A stretch of DNA of 44,708 nt from Caballeronia sp. BR00000012568055 (GCF_029439455.1 NZ_JAQFVG010000329.1:1-44708), one strand, 5' to 3'; positions 6,960 to 17,156 are shown, numbered from the stretch's first letter. The notes: generated by a model from the letters alone, not told the origin. Program-made: numbers and translations.

Positions 6960-9617
6960 ATGAGTCGTTTCATCTCCAGGCGTTTGCTCGTCAGCATCGT
7001 GGTCGTGGTGGCCGCGCTTGGCGCGAATGCGTTCGTCGCGTGCGAACGGATCGGCGGTTTGCGCGACAGCGACGCCGGCACGCTGCGTCTGCTCGTCTTT
7101 ACGATGCTCGCTGGCAGCGGTGTGCTCATTTGGCTGTTTGCGAGCCACGAACGTGCATCGCGCGAAAAGCTTGGGATTGCGCGAGCGCGGCAGCACAGCA
7201 ACGAGCCGTTTCGCGGCATGTTCGAAGCGCATCCGGTGCCGATGTGGATCGTCGATCGCGAAAGCATGCGCTTCGTCGCAGTCAACCCGGCGGCCATCGC
7301 GCACTTCGGTCTGAACGAATTGCAGTTCATGAACATGACGCTGCGCGATCTCCATTACGCCGATGATTTCGACAGCTTCGTCGCGCGGCTCGCGCGCAGT
7401 GAGAGCGGATCGGCGGGCGTATGGCGATATCGTGGGCGCGATGGCGCAGCGATCAGCGCGGATGTATCGCATCACGCTTTACGATATTCGAACAAGCCCG
7501 GCATCTTCATGCTGGCGAACGATGTCACCGATCGCATCAACGCCGAAGCGGAAGCGCGTCGTTCGAACGAAATGCTCGAAGCGGTGATCGACAACATTCC
7601 GCAGCGCGTGTTCTGGAAGGATCGCGATTCGCGTTATCTCGGCTGCAACACCGCCTTCGCGCACGATGCCGGTCTCGCGTACAACGAGCAGGTCGTCGGC
7701 AAGACGGATTTCGACTTGCCGTGGAGTGCGTTTGCGGCGGCGGCGCGTATCGACGATGAAGAGATCATGTCGACTACCGTGCCGAAGATGCACTACGAGC
7801 GCGATGTCGTGATGGGCGATTCGCTGCGTACCATCGTCACCAGCAAGATGCCGCTGCTCGATGGCGAAGGGCAGACCATCGGCGTGCTCGGTTCCTATCA
7901 CGATGTCACCGACAGCAAGCGCGCCGAACTCGCGTTGCGTCTGCAAAGTCGCGCGCTCGATGCCAGCGTCAACGCCATTCTGATCACCGGCGTGGTCGGC
8001 GGTGCGAACGTGATCGAGTATGCCAATCCGGCGTTCAGGCGCATCACGGGTTACGAGCCGAGTGAAGTGATCGGGCGCGATTGCCGTTTTTTGCATGGCC
8101 CGGAAAGCGATCAGGACGGACTCGTCGAGATTCGTCATGCGCTCACCGCGAATACGGAAGCGAGCGTGGTGGTGCGGAACTATCGGAAGGACGGCGGGCT
8201 GTTCTGGAATCAGTTGTTTATCGCGCCGGTGCCGAATGCGCTGGGACAGACGACGCACCATATCGGCATCATCAACGATGTAACCGACCTGATGAATTAT
8301 CAGGAACAGCTCGAATATCAGGCCAATTACGATGGCCTCACGCGTCTGCCGAATCGCAATCTGCTGCGCGACCGCTTGCAGCACGCGATCGAAACCGCGC
8401 GTCGGCGCGATGCGAAGATCGCCGTCGTGTTTATGGATCTCGACGGCTTCAAGAACGTCAACGATAGTCTCGGCCACAGTGTCGGTGATCGCTTGCTTGC
8501 GGTGATCGCGGAACGGCTTGCGCGCTCGGCCCGTTCCAGCGATACCGTCGCGCGTCATGGCGGCGATGAGTTCGTGATCGTGCTCCCCGATCTCACCGAT
8601 GAAGCCGGTCTGATCGCCTGGATGGAGCGCACGCGCGCGGCCATTTCCGAGCCGGTTCTGATCGACGATACCGAGCTTTACGTCGGATGCAGCATGGGCG
8701 CGTCGCTGTTCCCGCAAGATGGCGACGACGCCGAAACCGTCATGAAAAAGGCCGATCTGGCGATGTATCGCGCGAAGGATATGGGCCGCAACACCTACCA
8801 GTTCTATCAGCCGGAGATGAACGCGACGGTTGGCGCGCGCATGAACCTCGAACGGCGCTTGCGGCGCGCGCTGCGCGACGGCGAATTCCTGCTGCACTAT
8901 CAGCCGCAAGTGGATATGGCGACGGGTTCGATCGTCGGGATCGAAGCGCTGGTGCGCTGGCGCGATCCGGAGCAAGGTTTGGTGTCACCAGCATCGTTTA
9001 TTCCGGTGGCGGAGGAGAGCGGGCTGATCGGGCCGTTATCGGAATGGGTGCTGCGCGAGGCGTGCCGTCAGAACAAGGCGTGGCAGGACGCGGGATTGCC
9101 GCCTGCGCGCGTTTCCGTGAATCTTTCGGCGCGGCATTTTCAGCAGCGCGATATCGCCACGCTCGTGACGTCCGTGCTCGATGAAACCGGTCTGGAACCG
9201 CGCTTTCTCGAACTCGAACTTACCGAAAGCGCGATCATGCGCAATGCAGAAGAAGCGGTGTCGATGCTGGAAGAACTGTCGTCGCTCGGGATCGGTATTG
9301 CGATCGATGACTTCGGCACGGGCTATTCGAGCTTGTCGTATCTGAAGCGCTTTCCGGTGCATCGGCTGAAGATCGACCGGTCGTTCGTGGCGGATATCGG
9401 CTCATCCGATGACGATGAAACCATCACGTCGGCGATTATCGCGCTGGCGCATTCGCTGGAATTGCAGGTGATCGCGGAAGGCGTGGAAACCGAGGCGCAG
9501 CACGAATTCCTGCGCCAGCGCGACTGCGATGAAATGCAGGGCTATTTCTACTCGCGCCCGATGCCGCAGGAAGCGATTCCCGGCCTCTTGCAGCAGGGCG
9601 TGCTTGCCGAGGCTTAA
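6960..9617 (+). CDS. Membrane PAS-PAS-LOV-like-GGDEF-EAL protein (c-di-GMP turnover)
   Basis: Protein of 885 residues with two N-terminal membrane segments (about 7-27 and 42-61). Three PAS domains follow (about 80-195, 200-320, 325-440), then GGDEF (about 450-610) and EAL (about 625-875). GGDEF is intact (residues 534-538), so diguanylate cyclase activity is possible. The EAL domain keeps EALVRW (from E662), the NLSARHF asparagine, ELTES, DDFGTGYSS, KIDRSF and EGVET, so phosphodiesterase activity is also possible. The third PAS reads GRDCRFLHG with C375 at the LOV photo-adduct position, plus NYRKDG and FWNQ. AAAGGA at 6943-6948 precedes the ATG. A FliA-type promoter upstream suggests a motility role. 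Confidence 0.93.
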   Translation: MSRFISRRLLVSIVVVVAALGANAFVACERIGGLRDSDAGTLRLLVFTMLAGSGVLIWLFASHERASREKLGIARARQHSNEPFRGMFEAHPVPMWIVDRESMRFVAVNPAAIAHFGLNELQFMNMTLRDLHYADDFDSFVARLARSESGSAGVWRYRGRDGAAISADVSHHALRYSNKPGIFMLANDVTDRINAEAEARRSNEMLEAVIDNIPQRVFWKDRDSRYLGCNTAFAHDAGLAYNEQVVGKTDFDLPWSAFAAAARIDDEEIMSTTVPKMHYERDVVMGDSLRTIVTSKMPLLDGEGQTIGVLGSYHDVTDSKRAELALRLQSRALDASVNAILITGVVGGANVIEYANPAFRRITGYEPSEVIGRDCRFLHGPESDQDGLVEIRHALTANTEASVVVRNYRKDGGLFWNQLFIAPVPNALGQTTHHIGIINDVTDLMNYQEQLEYQANYDGLTRLPNRNLLRDRLQHAIETARRRDAKIAVVFMDLDGFKNVNDSLGHSVGDRLLAVIAERLARSARSSDTVARHGGDEFVIVLPDLTDEAGLIAWMERTRAAISEPVLIDDTELYVGCSMGASLFPQDGDDAETVMKKADLAMYRAKDMGRNTYQFYQPEMNATVGARMNLERRLRRALRDGEFLLHYQPQVDMATGSIVGIEALVRWRDPEQGLVSPASFIPVAEESGLIGPLSEWVLREACRQNKAWQDAGLPPARVSVNLSARHFQQRDIATLVTSVLDETGLEPRFLELELTESAIMRNAEEAVSMLEELSSLGIGIAIDDFGTGYSSLSYLKRFPVHRLKIDRSFVADIGSSDDDETITSAIIALAHSLELQVIAEGVETEAQHEFLRQRDCDEMQGYFYSRPMPQEAIPGLLQQGVLAEA

Positions 9618-10009
9618 TCGAGCGCCGGCAACACGCGTGGCCGCCGATCGCGATCCGTGGCGACGTAGGTGAGCGTCGCCTCGGTCACCTTCACGACATC
9701 GTCCGCGCGATTCATGCGCTGCGCCCACACCTCGACATACACGGTCACCGACGTATTGCCCGTCTTCACAATGTCTGCATAAAAGCTCAGCAGATCACCG
9801 ACGAACACCGGGTGCTTGAACAGAAACGAGTTGACCGCGACAGTGGCGACGCGCCCACTCGCGCGACGACTCGCCGGAATGGAACCGGCGATATCCACTT
9901 GCGCCATGATCCAGCCGCCGAAGACATCGCCGTGAACGTTGGCATCCGCGGGCTGCGGCACGACGCGCAGCGCGACCGGCTTCTGAGGGAGTTGCGATTC
10001 GTATGGCAT
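9614..10009 (-). CDS. Acyl-CoA thioesterase, YciA-like hotdog fold
   Basis: Protein of 131 residues that should hydrolyse acyl-CoA to free acid and CoA. The block DANVHGDVFGGWIMAQVDIAG (about 22-42) is the hotdog catalytic helix of YciA/BFIT-type thioesterases, with the active aspartate in QVDIAG. The later NSFLFKHPVFVGDLLSFYADIVKTGNTS strand region is also characteristic. The frame reaches a GTG at 10033, but the ATG at 10009 has GGAAAG eight bases upstream and the GTG has nothing, so 10009 is chosen. Its 3' end overlaps the GGDEF-EAL gene by four bases in convergent orientation. Confidence 0.88.
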   Translation of the reverse strand: MPYESQLPQKPVALRVVPQPADANVHGDVFGGWIMAQVDIAGSIPASRRASGRVATVAVNSFLFKHPVFVGDLLSFYADIVKTGNTSVTVYVEVWAQRMNRADDVVKVTEATLTYVATDRDRRPRVLPALD

Positions 10010-10181
10010 GGCAGCGCGCTTTCCGGTTTGCACGTGTCGCCAAGGACATAAGGTCAGCGAAAGCAGCCCCTTGAACCTTCTGCGACAATGCTTATTTATG
10101 GGTCAATCCCAATCGATTGTACGGTAAAGCGCGCGTCCGACACGCTCGTCCGGTCGATATAAGCCATTCCCACAAAACATC

Positions 10182-12071
10182 ATGCGCCGCTTCCCCACAC
10201 GCGAGCCGGGCTTGCCGTCCCAAGGCCCGCGAGACGATTGGCAGACGATTCGCTCGCTCTTGCCGTATCTCACCACATACCGATGGCGCGTCGCGTTCGC
10301 GCTCGCGTGTCTGATCGGCGCGAAGGTCGCGAACCTCGGCGTGCCGATCGTGATGAAGCATATCGTCGATGGTTTGTCGTCCGTGCAGCGCCTCACCGCC
10401 ATCAGCCGCGCACATGATGCGCCGGGCATGGTGCTGATCGGCGGAATCGGCTTGCTGGTGGTGGCGTATGCGGGCGTGCGGTTATCGACTTCGCTGTTCA
10501 CTGAACTGCGCGAACTGCTGTTTTCGAAGGTGACGGAAAGCGCGGTGCGGCAACTGGCGCTGAAGGTGTTTCGCCATTTGCATTCGTTGTCGCTGCGCTT
10601 TCATCTGGAGCGGCAGACCGGCGGCATGTCGCGCGATATCGAACGCGGCACGCGCGGCATTCAGCAACTCGTGTCGTATTCGCTCTACAGCATTTTGCCG
10701 ACGCTGGTCGAAGTCGGCCTCGTGATGGTGTTTTTCATCACCAAATACGAAGCGTATTACGCGATTGTTACGGGCATCGCCTTAGTCACGTATATCGTGT
10801 TCACCGTGAAGGTGACGGAATGGCGCACGCATTTTCGCCGCACGATGAACGATCTCGACTCGAAGGCGAACTCGCGCGCGATCGATTCGCTGCTCAACTA
10901 CGAGACGGTCAAATACTTCGGCAACGAGGAATGGGAAGCGCGACGCTACGACGAGAATTTGCAGCGCTATCGCACGGCCGCGATCAAGTCGCAACGTTCC
11001 TTGTCGATGCTGAACTTCGGTCAGCAGACGATTATCGGCACCGGACTGGTGTTCATTCTGTGGCGCGCGACGCAAGGCGTGATGGCAGGGCGGCTGACGC
11101 TCGGCGATCTCGTGCTCATCAACACGTTCATGCTTCAGCTCTACATACCGCTGAATTTTCTGGGCGTGGTGTATCGCGAACTGAAGCAGGCGCTGACCGA
11201 TATGGACCGCATGTTCACGCTGCTGGCGGCGGGACGCGAAGTGCCGGACGTGCCGAACGCGCCCGACCTGAAAGTGATCGGCGGCGCGGTGCGTTTTGAA
11301 GCGGTGGACTTCGCGTACGAATCGGCGCGGCCTATTCTTCACGATGTCGATTTCACGATTCAGGCTGGCACAACGACGGCGGTAGTGGGTCATAGCGGCT
11401 CCGGAAAATCGACTTTGGGACGCTTGCTGTTCCGCTTCTACGATCTCGACCGCGAGGCGGCTGGCCGCATCACGATCGACGGACAGGACATTCGCGATGT
11501 GACGCAGGATTCGCTGCGCGCGGCGATCGGCATCGTGCCGCAGGACACGGTGCTCTTCAACGATTCGATCTACTACAACATCGCGTATGGACGGCCTTCC
11601 GCGAGCCGCGACGAGGTGATCGCGGCGGCGCGCGCGGCGCATATTCACGATTTCATCGAGGCGTTGCCTGCGGGTTACGACACGCCGGTCGGTGAACGCG
11701 GGCTGAAGCTTTCGGGCGGTGAGAAGCAACGCGTGGCCATCGCGCGCACGCTGCTGAAAGATCCGCCGATCCTGATCTTCGACGAAGCCACCTCCGCACT
11801 CGATTCGAAGTCCGAGCGCGCCATTCAGCGCGAACTGGATTCGATCGCGCGCGAGCGGACCACGCTGATCATTGCGCATCGGCTATCGACGGTTACGCAT
11901 GCGCAGCAGATCATCGTGATGGATCACGGGCGGATCGTGGAGCGCGGCACGTTCGCCGAATTGCTCGATGCAGGCGGTCTCTTCGCGCAGATGTGGGCGT
12001 TGCAGCAGCGGGCCGCAGGACCGGATTCGGGCGAAACGACGCTCGATCCGGTGGCGACGCTCGGCCGTTGA
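10182..12071 (+). CDS. ABC transporter, Atm1/HMT1 type, fused membrane and ATPase domains
   Basis: Half-transporter of 629 residues that works as a homodimer in the inner membrane. The six-helix exporter domain spans about 35-340 and includes the Atm1 hallmark NYETVKYFGNE (239-249). The ATPase domain has Walker A GHSGSGKST (403-411), signature LSGGEKQR (510-517), Walker B ILIFDE ending at D534-E535, and the H-loop IIAHRLST. Mitochondrial and bacterial Atm1 proteins export glutathione-linked sulfur or metal species, so a role in thiol or heavy-metal homeostasis is likely; the real substrate cannot be read from sequence. It converges with the NarK-type gene with a single base between stops. Confidence 0.9.
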   Translation: MRRFPTREPGLPSQGPRDDWQTIRSLLPYLTTYRWRVAFALACLIGAKVANLGVPIVMKHIVDGLSSVQRLTAISRAHDAPGMVLIGGIGLLVVAYAGVRLSTSLFTELRELLFSKVTESAVRQLALKVFRHLHSLSLRFHLERQTGGMSRDIERGTRGIQQLVSYSLYSILPTLVEVGLVMVFFITKYEAYYAIVTGIALVTYIVFTVKVTEWRTHFRRTMNDLDSKANSRAIDSLLNYETVKYFGNEEWEARRYDENLQRYRTAAIKSQRSLSMLNFGQQTIIGTGLVFILWRATQGVMAGRLTLGDLVLINTFMLQLYIPLNFLGVVYRELKQALTDMDRMFTLLAAGREVPDVPNAPDLKVIGGAVRFEAVDFAYESARPILHDVDFTIQAGTTTAVVGHSGSGKSTLGRLLFRFYDLDREAAGRITIDGQDIRDVTQDSLRAAIGIVPQDTVLFNDSIYYNIAYGRPSASRDEVIAAARAAHIHDFIEALPAGYDTPVGERGLKLSGGEKQRVAIARTLLKDPPILIFDEATSALDSKSERAIQRELDSIARERTTLIIAHRLSTVTHAQQIIVMDHGRIVERGTFAELLDAGGLFAQMWALQQRAAGPDSGETTLDPVATLGR

Positions 12072-12072
12072 T

Positions 12073-13461
12073 TTACTCCATCGCGTGCGCCCCGCCGATC
12101 GCCACCGCATCACGCCCGATCGCCTCAGTCGATGACCAGCGCAGCCACTGCGTGCGCAGCATGAACAACGCGCCGAACGCACACGTCGCAAGTACGCCGA
12201 AAGTGGCGAAGCCCATCTGATAACTCCCCGTGGTCTCCTTCGCGATGCCCATGATCACCGGCAGATAAAACCCGCCGATGCCACCCGCGGCACCCACGAT
12301 CCCCGACAGCAAGCCGGTCTTGCCTTTCCATCGATGCGGCACGAGCTGAAAGGTCGAGCCATTGCCGAGACCAAACGCGATGTACAGGCAAATCAGAATC
12401 GCCAGGCCGCCCGCGACCGGCGGCATCCAGATAGCAAAAGCGAAATCGCCGATAGCAATCGCCGCGAGCAGCACGAGCAACGCGCGCACACCCGTCACGC
12501 GATCCGCCACATAGCCGCCGAACGGCCGCACGATCGCGCCGAGAAACGCCAGCAGCGACATGAACAGACCCGCTTCGAGCTTCGGCATCTGATAGAGCGT
12601 GGTCAGCAGCAGCGTCACGTACGAAGACATGCCGACGAAACCGCCGAAGGTGATGCTGTAGATCAGCATGACGATCCACGTATCGCGCTCGCCGAGCACG
12701 GAGCGGTATCGGCGCGGCAACACGGCAATGGCAATCAGCGCGCCGATCACCGGCAACAGCAGCACGCCAGCCTTGCCCGTGCCGAACACGCCCGCGTTCA
12801 CCGCGAGCACCAGCACGACGAGACTCACGAGCGTCACCACGAAGCTCGACAACGCGCGCATCGTGCTGCCGGATTTTTCGCCCGCATCCGATGCCCACGC
12901 GAACAGCGCGACCGCCGTGATCGCCAGCAAGGGAAGCGCGGCGGCGGTGGACATTTTCCAGCCGAAGGCATCGGCGAGATGGGGGAACAGGAAGCCGTCG
13001 AGCACCGCGCCGATGTTGCCCGCCGCGGCCAGCCCGAGCACGAGGCCTTGCACCTTCGGCGGATAGTTGCTGCCGGCCATCGGCAATGCGACGGCGAAGC
13101 TTGCGCCGCCCATGCCGAGGAACACGCCGAGCACAAGTAATAGCGCATACGATGGCGTGCCCGAAAGCAAGGGCAGCACGATCGCCGGAATCGACGAAAG
13201 CAGCACGCCCATCAACGCGACGCGTCGTCCATCGGTCGATTGATAGAGGTTGCCGAGTGTCACGCGAAGGATCGCGGCGGCAAGCACCGGCACCGCGACG
13301 AGAAAGCCCTGTTGTGCCGCCGACATCGTCACATCGCGGCCGATAAACGGCGCGAGCGGCCCGTACAACACCCAGACCGTGAATCCCGTATCGAAGTAAA
13401 GAAAGCAGGCGACGAGTGAGCGCCAGTTGCCGCTTTTGAGCGAGGCAATCAGATTGGACAT
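12073..13461 (-). CDS. NarK/NasA-type nitrate/nitrite MFS transporter
   Basis: MFS protein of 462 residues with about 12 hydrophobic segments. The sequences GVFLGMGGASFAVALPMAGSNYP and GLGNGSTFQLVP are the two glycine-rich signature motifs of the nitrate/nitrite porter family; RPFGGYVADR is the second-half loop motif. The frame extends to a TTG at 13509, but the ATG at 13461 (MSNLIASLKSGNWRSLVACF) starts just before the first helix and has a GGA nine bases upstream. Nitrate uptake is the most likely role. No nitrate reductase is adjacent; a nitrate-reductase-associated gene lies 5.3 kb upstream. Divergent from the LysR gene at 13724. Confidence 0.82.
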   Translation of the reverse strand: MSNLIASLKSGNWRSLVACFLYFDTGFTVWVLYGPLAPFIGRDVTMSAAQQGFLVAVPVLAAAILRVTLGNLYQSTDGRRVALMGVLLSSIPAIVLPLLSGTPSYALLLVLGVFLGMGGASFAVALPMAGSNYPPKVQGLVLGLAAAGNIGAVLDGFLFPHLADAFGWKMSTAAALPLLAITAVALFAWASDAGEKSGSTMRALSSFVVTLVSLVVLVLAVNAGVFGTGKAGVLLLPVIGALIAIAVLPRRYRSVLGERDTWIVMLIYSITFGGFVGMSSYVTLLLTTLYQMPKLEAGLFMSLLAFLGAIVRPFGGYVADRVTGVRALLVLLAAIAIGDFAFAIWMPPVAGGLAILICLYIAFGLGNGSTFQLVPHRWKGKTGLLSGIVGAAGGIGGFYLPVIMGIAKETTGSYQMGFATFGVLATCAFGALFMLRTQWLRWSSTEAIGRDAVAIGGAHAME

Positions 13462-13648
13462 GGCGAATTCCGGATGGGCGTGCGTCGTTTCGATGCCGGA
13501 AATTTGCAAGGCCTATGCCAATCGTCTGCTGCACCGGCGCGAACGCAAGCCAGTCGTGCCTTTGCCCGAACGCACGTGTTTTTTGTCCACGATTTAACCA
13601 AGCGGATAACCGCACCGCGCCCGTGCGATGACGCTTGCGCGTGGTGCG

Positions 13649-13665
13649 CCACGCATTAAGCGTGG
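13649..13665. promoter_or_regulatory. Inverted repeat between transporter and LysR gene, possible operator
   Basis: CCACGC-ATTAA-GCGTGG is a perfect 6-bp dyad with a 5-bp spacer. It lies just upstream of TAAAAT (13675-13680), a plausible -10 for the LysR gene that starts at 13724. Its position in a 262-base divergent intergenic region fits an operator, but it is not a classic T-N11-A LysR box. Confidence 0.3.
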
Positions 13666-13723
13666 GCGTATCGATAAAATGCGGGTTTTGCCGCTATGAG
13701 CGCATCAAAGCGCACCACGAAGC

Positions 13724-14683
13724 ATGGAACTCAAATGGCTCGAAGACTTCGTCTCGCTCGCGGAGACGCGCAGCTTCAGTCGATCCGCTGAACTCAGGCA
13801 CATTACGCAGCCGGCGTTTTCGCGGCGTATTCAGGCGCTCGAAGCATGGCTCGGCACTGAACTCATCGACCGATCCGTTTATCCGACGCGTCTTACGCAA
13901 GCGGGCAACGTGTTCTATGAGCAAGCGCTGGCCATGCTGTCGCAGTTTCACGAAGCACGCACGCTGTTGCGCGGACAAACCGGCGTGCCTGCCGCGACGA
14001 TCGAGTTTGCGGTGCCGCATACCTTGTCGCTGACCTACTTTCCTCGCTGGCTCGAACATATCGAAGCGAGGCTCGGGCGCATTCGCACGCGTCTGCGCGC
14101 GCTGAACGTGCACGATGCGGTGTTGTCGCTGGTCGAAGGCGGCTGCGATCTGGTGATGGGCTATCACCATCCAAGCCATCCCGTCGCGCTCGATCCCGCG
14201 CGTTACGACATGCTCACGCTCGGCACCGAACCCATCAGCCCGTTCTCCGCTGTGACCAAAGGCGGACGCGCGCGCTTCACACTGCCCGCATCCGCCGATA
14301 CACCCGTGCCGTATCTCTCGTACACGCCGAACGCGTACCTTGGACGCATGACCGAGGTGATCATCGCGACATCGCCGGTGCGCTTGTATCTCGACAAGGT
14401 GTATGAAACCGACATGGCCGAAGGCCTCAAGGCGATGACCATTGCCGGTCACGGCATCGCGTTCCTGCCGCATAGCGCGGTGGAAGATTCCGTCGAAGAA
14501 GGGCGCTTGATTCGACTGGATCGCGGCACGCGTGGCACGCCCGCCGGTCAGTTCACGCTGACGATGGAGATACGTTTGTATCGCGACAAGATGGCGTCGC
14601 AGGGCGAAGAGCCGCGTCAGGCGCTGATGCGCGCGCTATGGGACGCAGTCGCTCAGGCAACGCTCAACACGCCCGCCGCGTAA
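13724..14683 (+). CDS. LysR-family transcriptional regulator
   Basis: LysR-type regulator of 319 residues. The N-terminal winged helix-turn-helix covers about 1-60 (LEDFVSLAETRSFSRSAE...ITQPAFSRRIQALEAWLG), followed by the linker helix and the periplasmic-binding-protein-like effector domain to about 300. From memory, several blocks resemble the hypochlorite-responsive HypT/YjiE subgroup: KWLEDF at the start, PHTLSL at about 95, YLSYTPNAYLGRM at about 205 and HGIAFLPHSAV at about 245. That assignment is tentative. It is divergent from the NarK-type transporter and 110 bases upstream of gdhA in the same direction, so either could be its target. Confidence 0.9.
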   Translation: MELKWLEDFVSLAETRSFSRSAELRHITQPAFSRRIQALEAWLGTELIDRSVYPTRLTQAGNVFYEQALAMLSQFHEARTLLRGQTGVPAATIEFAVPHTLSLTYFPRWLEHIEARLGRIRTRLRALNVHDAVLSLVEGGCDLVMGYHHPSHPVALDPARYDMLTLGTEPISPFSAVTKGGRARFTLPASADTPVPYLSYTPNAYLGRMTEVIIATSPVRLYLDKVYETDMAEGLKAMTIAGHGIAFLPHSAVEDSVEEGRLIRLDRGTRGTPAGQFTLTMEIRLYRDKMASQGEEPRQALMRALWDAVAQATLNTPAA

Positions 14684-14695
14684 GGCTTTCGAACG

Positions 14696-14714
14696 TTATG
14701 CACGAAACGCATAA
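14696..14714. promoter_or_regulatory. LysR-type box (T-N11-A dyad)
   Basis: TTATGCACGAAACGCATAA: a perfect 6-bp dyad with a 7-bp spacer. It contains T at 14699 and A at 14711 separated by 11 bases, the classic LysR-type binding pattern. It lies 12 bases after the stop of the LysR gene and about 79 bases before the gdhA start, which suggests control of gdhA by the adjacent regulator. Not tested. Confidence 0.4.
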
Positions 14715-14724
14715 TCGGATAAGG

Positions 14725-14755
14725 AAACGGCATTGGATAAAAAAATGCCGTTTTT
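14725..14755 (+). terminator. Rho-independent terminator after the LysR gene
   Basis: AAACGGCATT (14725-14734), 9-base loop, AATGCCGTTT (14744-14753), then more T. This 10-bp perfect stem with a short U run ends the LysR transcript and separates it from gdhA. It lies between the LysR-type box and the gdhA start, so it would also affect any transcript begun at the box. Confidence 0.7.
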
Positions 14756-14792
14756 CGACAATGGGCGCATTCCACACAACGCTGGAGCGTCA

Positions 14793-16085
<1,293 letters not shown>

Positions 16086-16113
16086 TCGGATCGGCGGTGC
16101 GAAAGTTTTGATG

Positions 16114-16146
16114 AAGCGCGTGGCTCACGAGAGCCGCGCGCTTTTT
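16114..16146 (+). terminator. Terminator of gdhA
   Basis: AAGCGCGTGGCTC (16114-16126), loop ACGA, GAGCCGCGCGCTT (16131-16143), then T to 16146. The 13-bp stem has a single G-U wobble. It lies 28 bases after the gdhA stop. Confidence 0.85.
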
Positions 16147-16297
16147 GGCGTTCGTGCCTGACAATCCACAATTTCTGACATTTCGTTTTCCTTAGTTTAC
16201 TTATACTCCGCGCAATCTTCGGGCTGACCATTCACCCGAAAGCACTGCGGGGAAGCGCTCGCCCCTCGATAAACGAGCGTAAACAAAAGGAGAACAA

Positions 16298-17062
16298 ATG
16301 AAGAAGATCGGCTTACTAAGCGTGCTGTGCGCGCTGGTGCTTGCTGCATGCGGTGGTGGCGGTGGAAGCAACGACGACGGCAAGGCCGCGAACAACGCAG
16401 ATGTTCCGCCTGCCGTCAATGGCGATTTCGAAGCACAGGGTATGTACAGCGGCACGGATGCGAACGGCGACAAGGTCAGCGGCGTCGTACTCGATAACGG
16501 CACGTACTACTTTGTGTATGTGAATCAGGCGACAAACGCACTTGGCCTGGTGCAGGGAACGGCGACAGCGTCCAATGCCGTGTTCAACTCCGCTGACGCC
16601 TTCGACTACCAGATTTACCGCAGCACCGCCGTCCACGGCTCAGTCAACGCAGCCTACTTCCCGCAGACGTCTTTGAACGGCTCGTTCACGTCAGCCGCGA
16701 ATGAAAGCGCCTCATTTTCGACCACTTACAGCACGGTTTACGATGAGACGCCGAATCTCGCCGCAATTTCCGGGACGTACAACGGCGCGGGCGCTACGTT
16801 CAGAGGCAGCGAGACCGTCACGTTCGTGATCTACAGCAATGGCTCGGTGTACGGATCAGGGCCGAGTGGCTGCTCGTTCTCGGGCAACGTCAAGGTTCAC
16901 GGCACGAAGAACGTGTACGACACGGCGATCGTCTTCGGAGACAAGTGTCCGAACCGCGGCGAGACCTTCACGGGCGTGGTGAGCGTCAACGGCAATGCGC
17001 TGATTGCAGCGGCGACGCATCCGGATCGTTCGGAAGCATTCGTTGTCGCGGCAACGAGATAA
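16298..17062 (+). CDS. Putative lipoprotein of unknown function
   Basis: Protein of 254 residues with a lipoprotein signal: a basic N-terminus MKK, a hydrophobic stretch and a lipobox LAAC with the lipidated cysteine at residue 18, then a flexible GGGGGS linker. The mature part is rich in Ser, Thr, Gly, Asn, Tyr and Phe with alternating hydrophobics (TYYFVYVNQ, VTFVIYSNGSVYGSG), suggesting a beta-sheet fold of two similar halves. A Cys pair lies near residues 188 and 209. AAAAGGAGAACAA gives a strong ribosome binding site. No family is recognised. It is a single-gene unit between two terminators. Surface or outer-membrane location is likely; function unknown. Confidence 0.85.
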   Translation: MKKIGLLSVLCALVLAACGGGGGSNDDGKAANNADVPPAVNGDFEAQGMYSGTDANGDKVSGVVLDNGTYYFVYVNQATNALGLVQGTATASNAVFNSADAFDYQIYRSTAVHGSVNAAYFPQTSLNGSFTSAANESASFSTTYSTVYDETPNLAAISGTYNGAGATFRGSETVTFVIYSNGSVYGSGPSGCSFSGNVKVHGTKNVYDTAIVFGDKCPNRGETFTGVVSVNGNALIAAATHPDRSEAFVVAATR

Positions 17063-17117
17063 TCGTTTTACAGGCACGCGGATCGCGCATCAGCGCCGCG
17101 TTCCTACCCCATAAAGA

Positions 17118-17156
17118 AAGCGGGCGACATTCACAAGAATGTCTCCCGCTTTTTTT
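17118..17156 (+). terminator. Terminator of the lipoprotein gene
   Basis: AAGCGGGCGACATTC (17118-17132), loop ACAA, GAATGTCTCCCGCTT (17137-17151), then a run of T to 17156. One mismatch in a 15-bp stem. Confidence 0.9.

Noticed and set aside
7479..8975. Minus-strand open frame of 498 codons inside the GGDEF-EAL gene
   Set aside because: Shadow frame of a GC-rich gene; His/Arg-rich composition and no recognisable domain, while the plus strand has clear PAS, GGDEF and EAL motifs.
12125..13615. Minus-strand open frame of 496 codons overlapping the NarK-type gene
   Set aside because: Arginine-rich shadow in another phase of the transporter gene, which itself has signature motifs and membrane segments.
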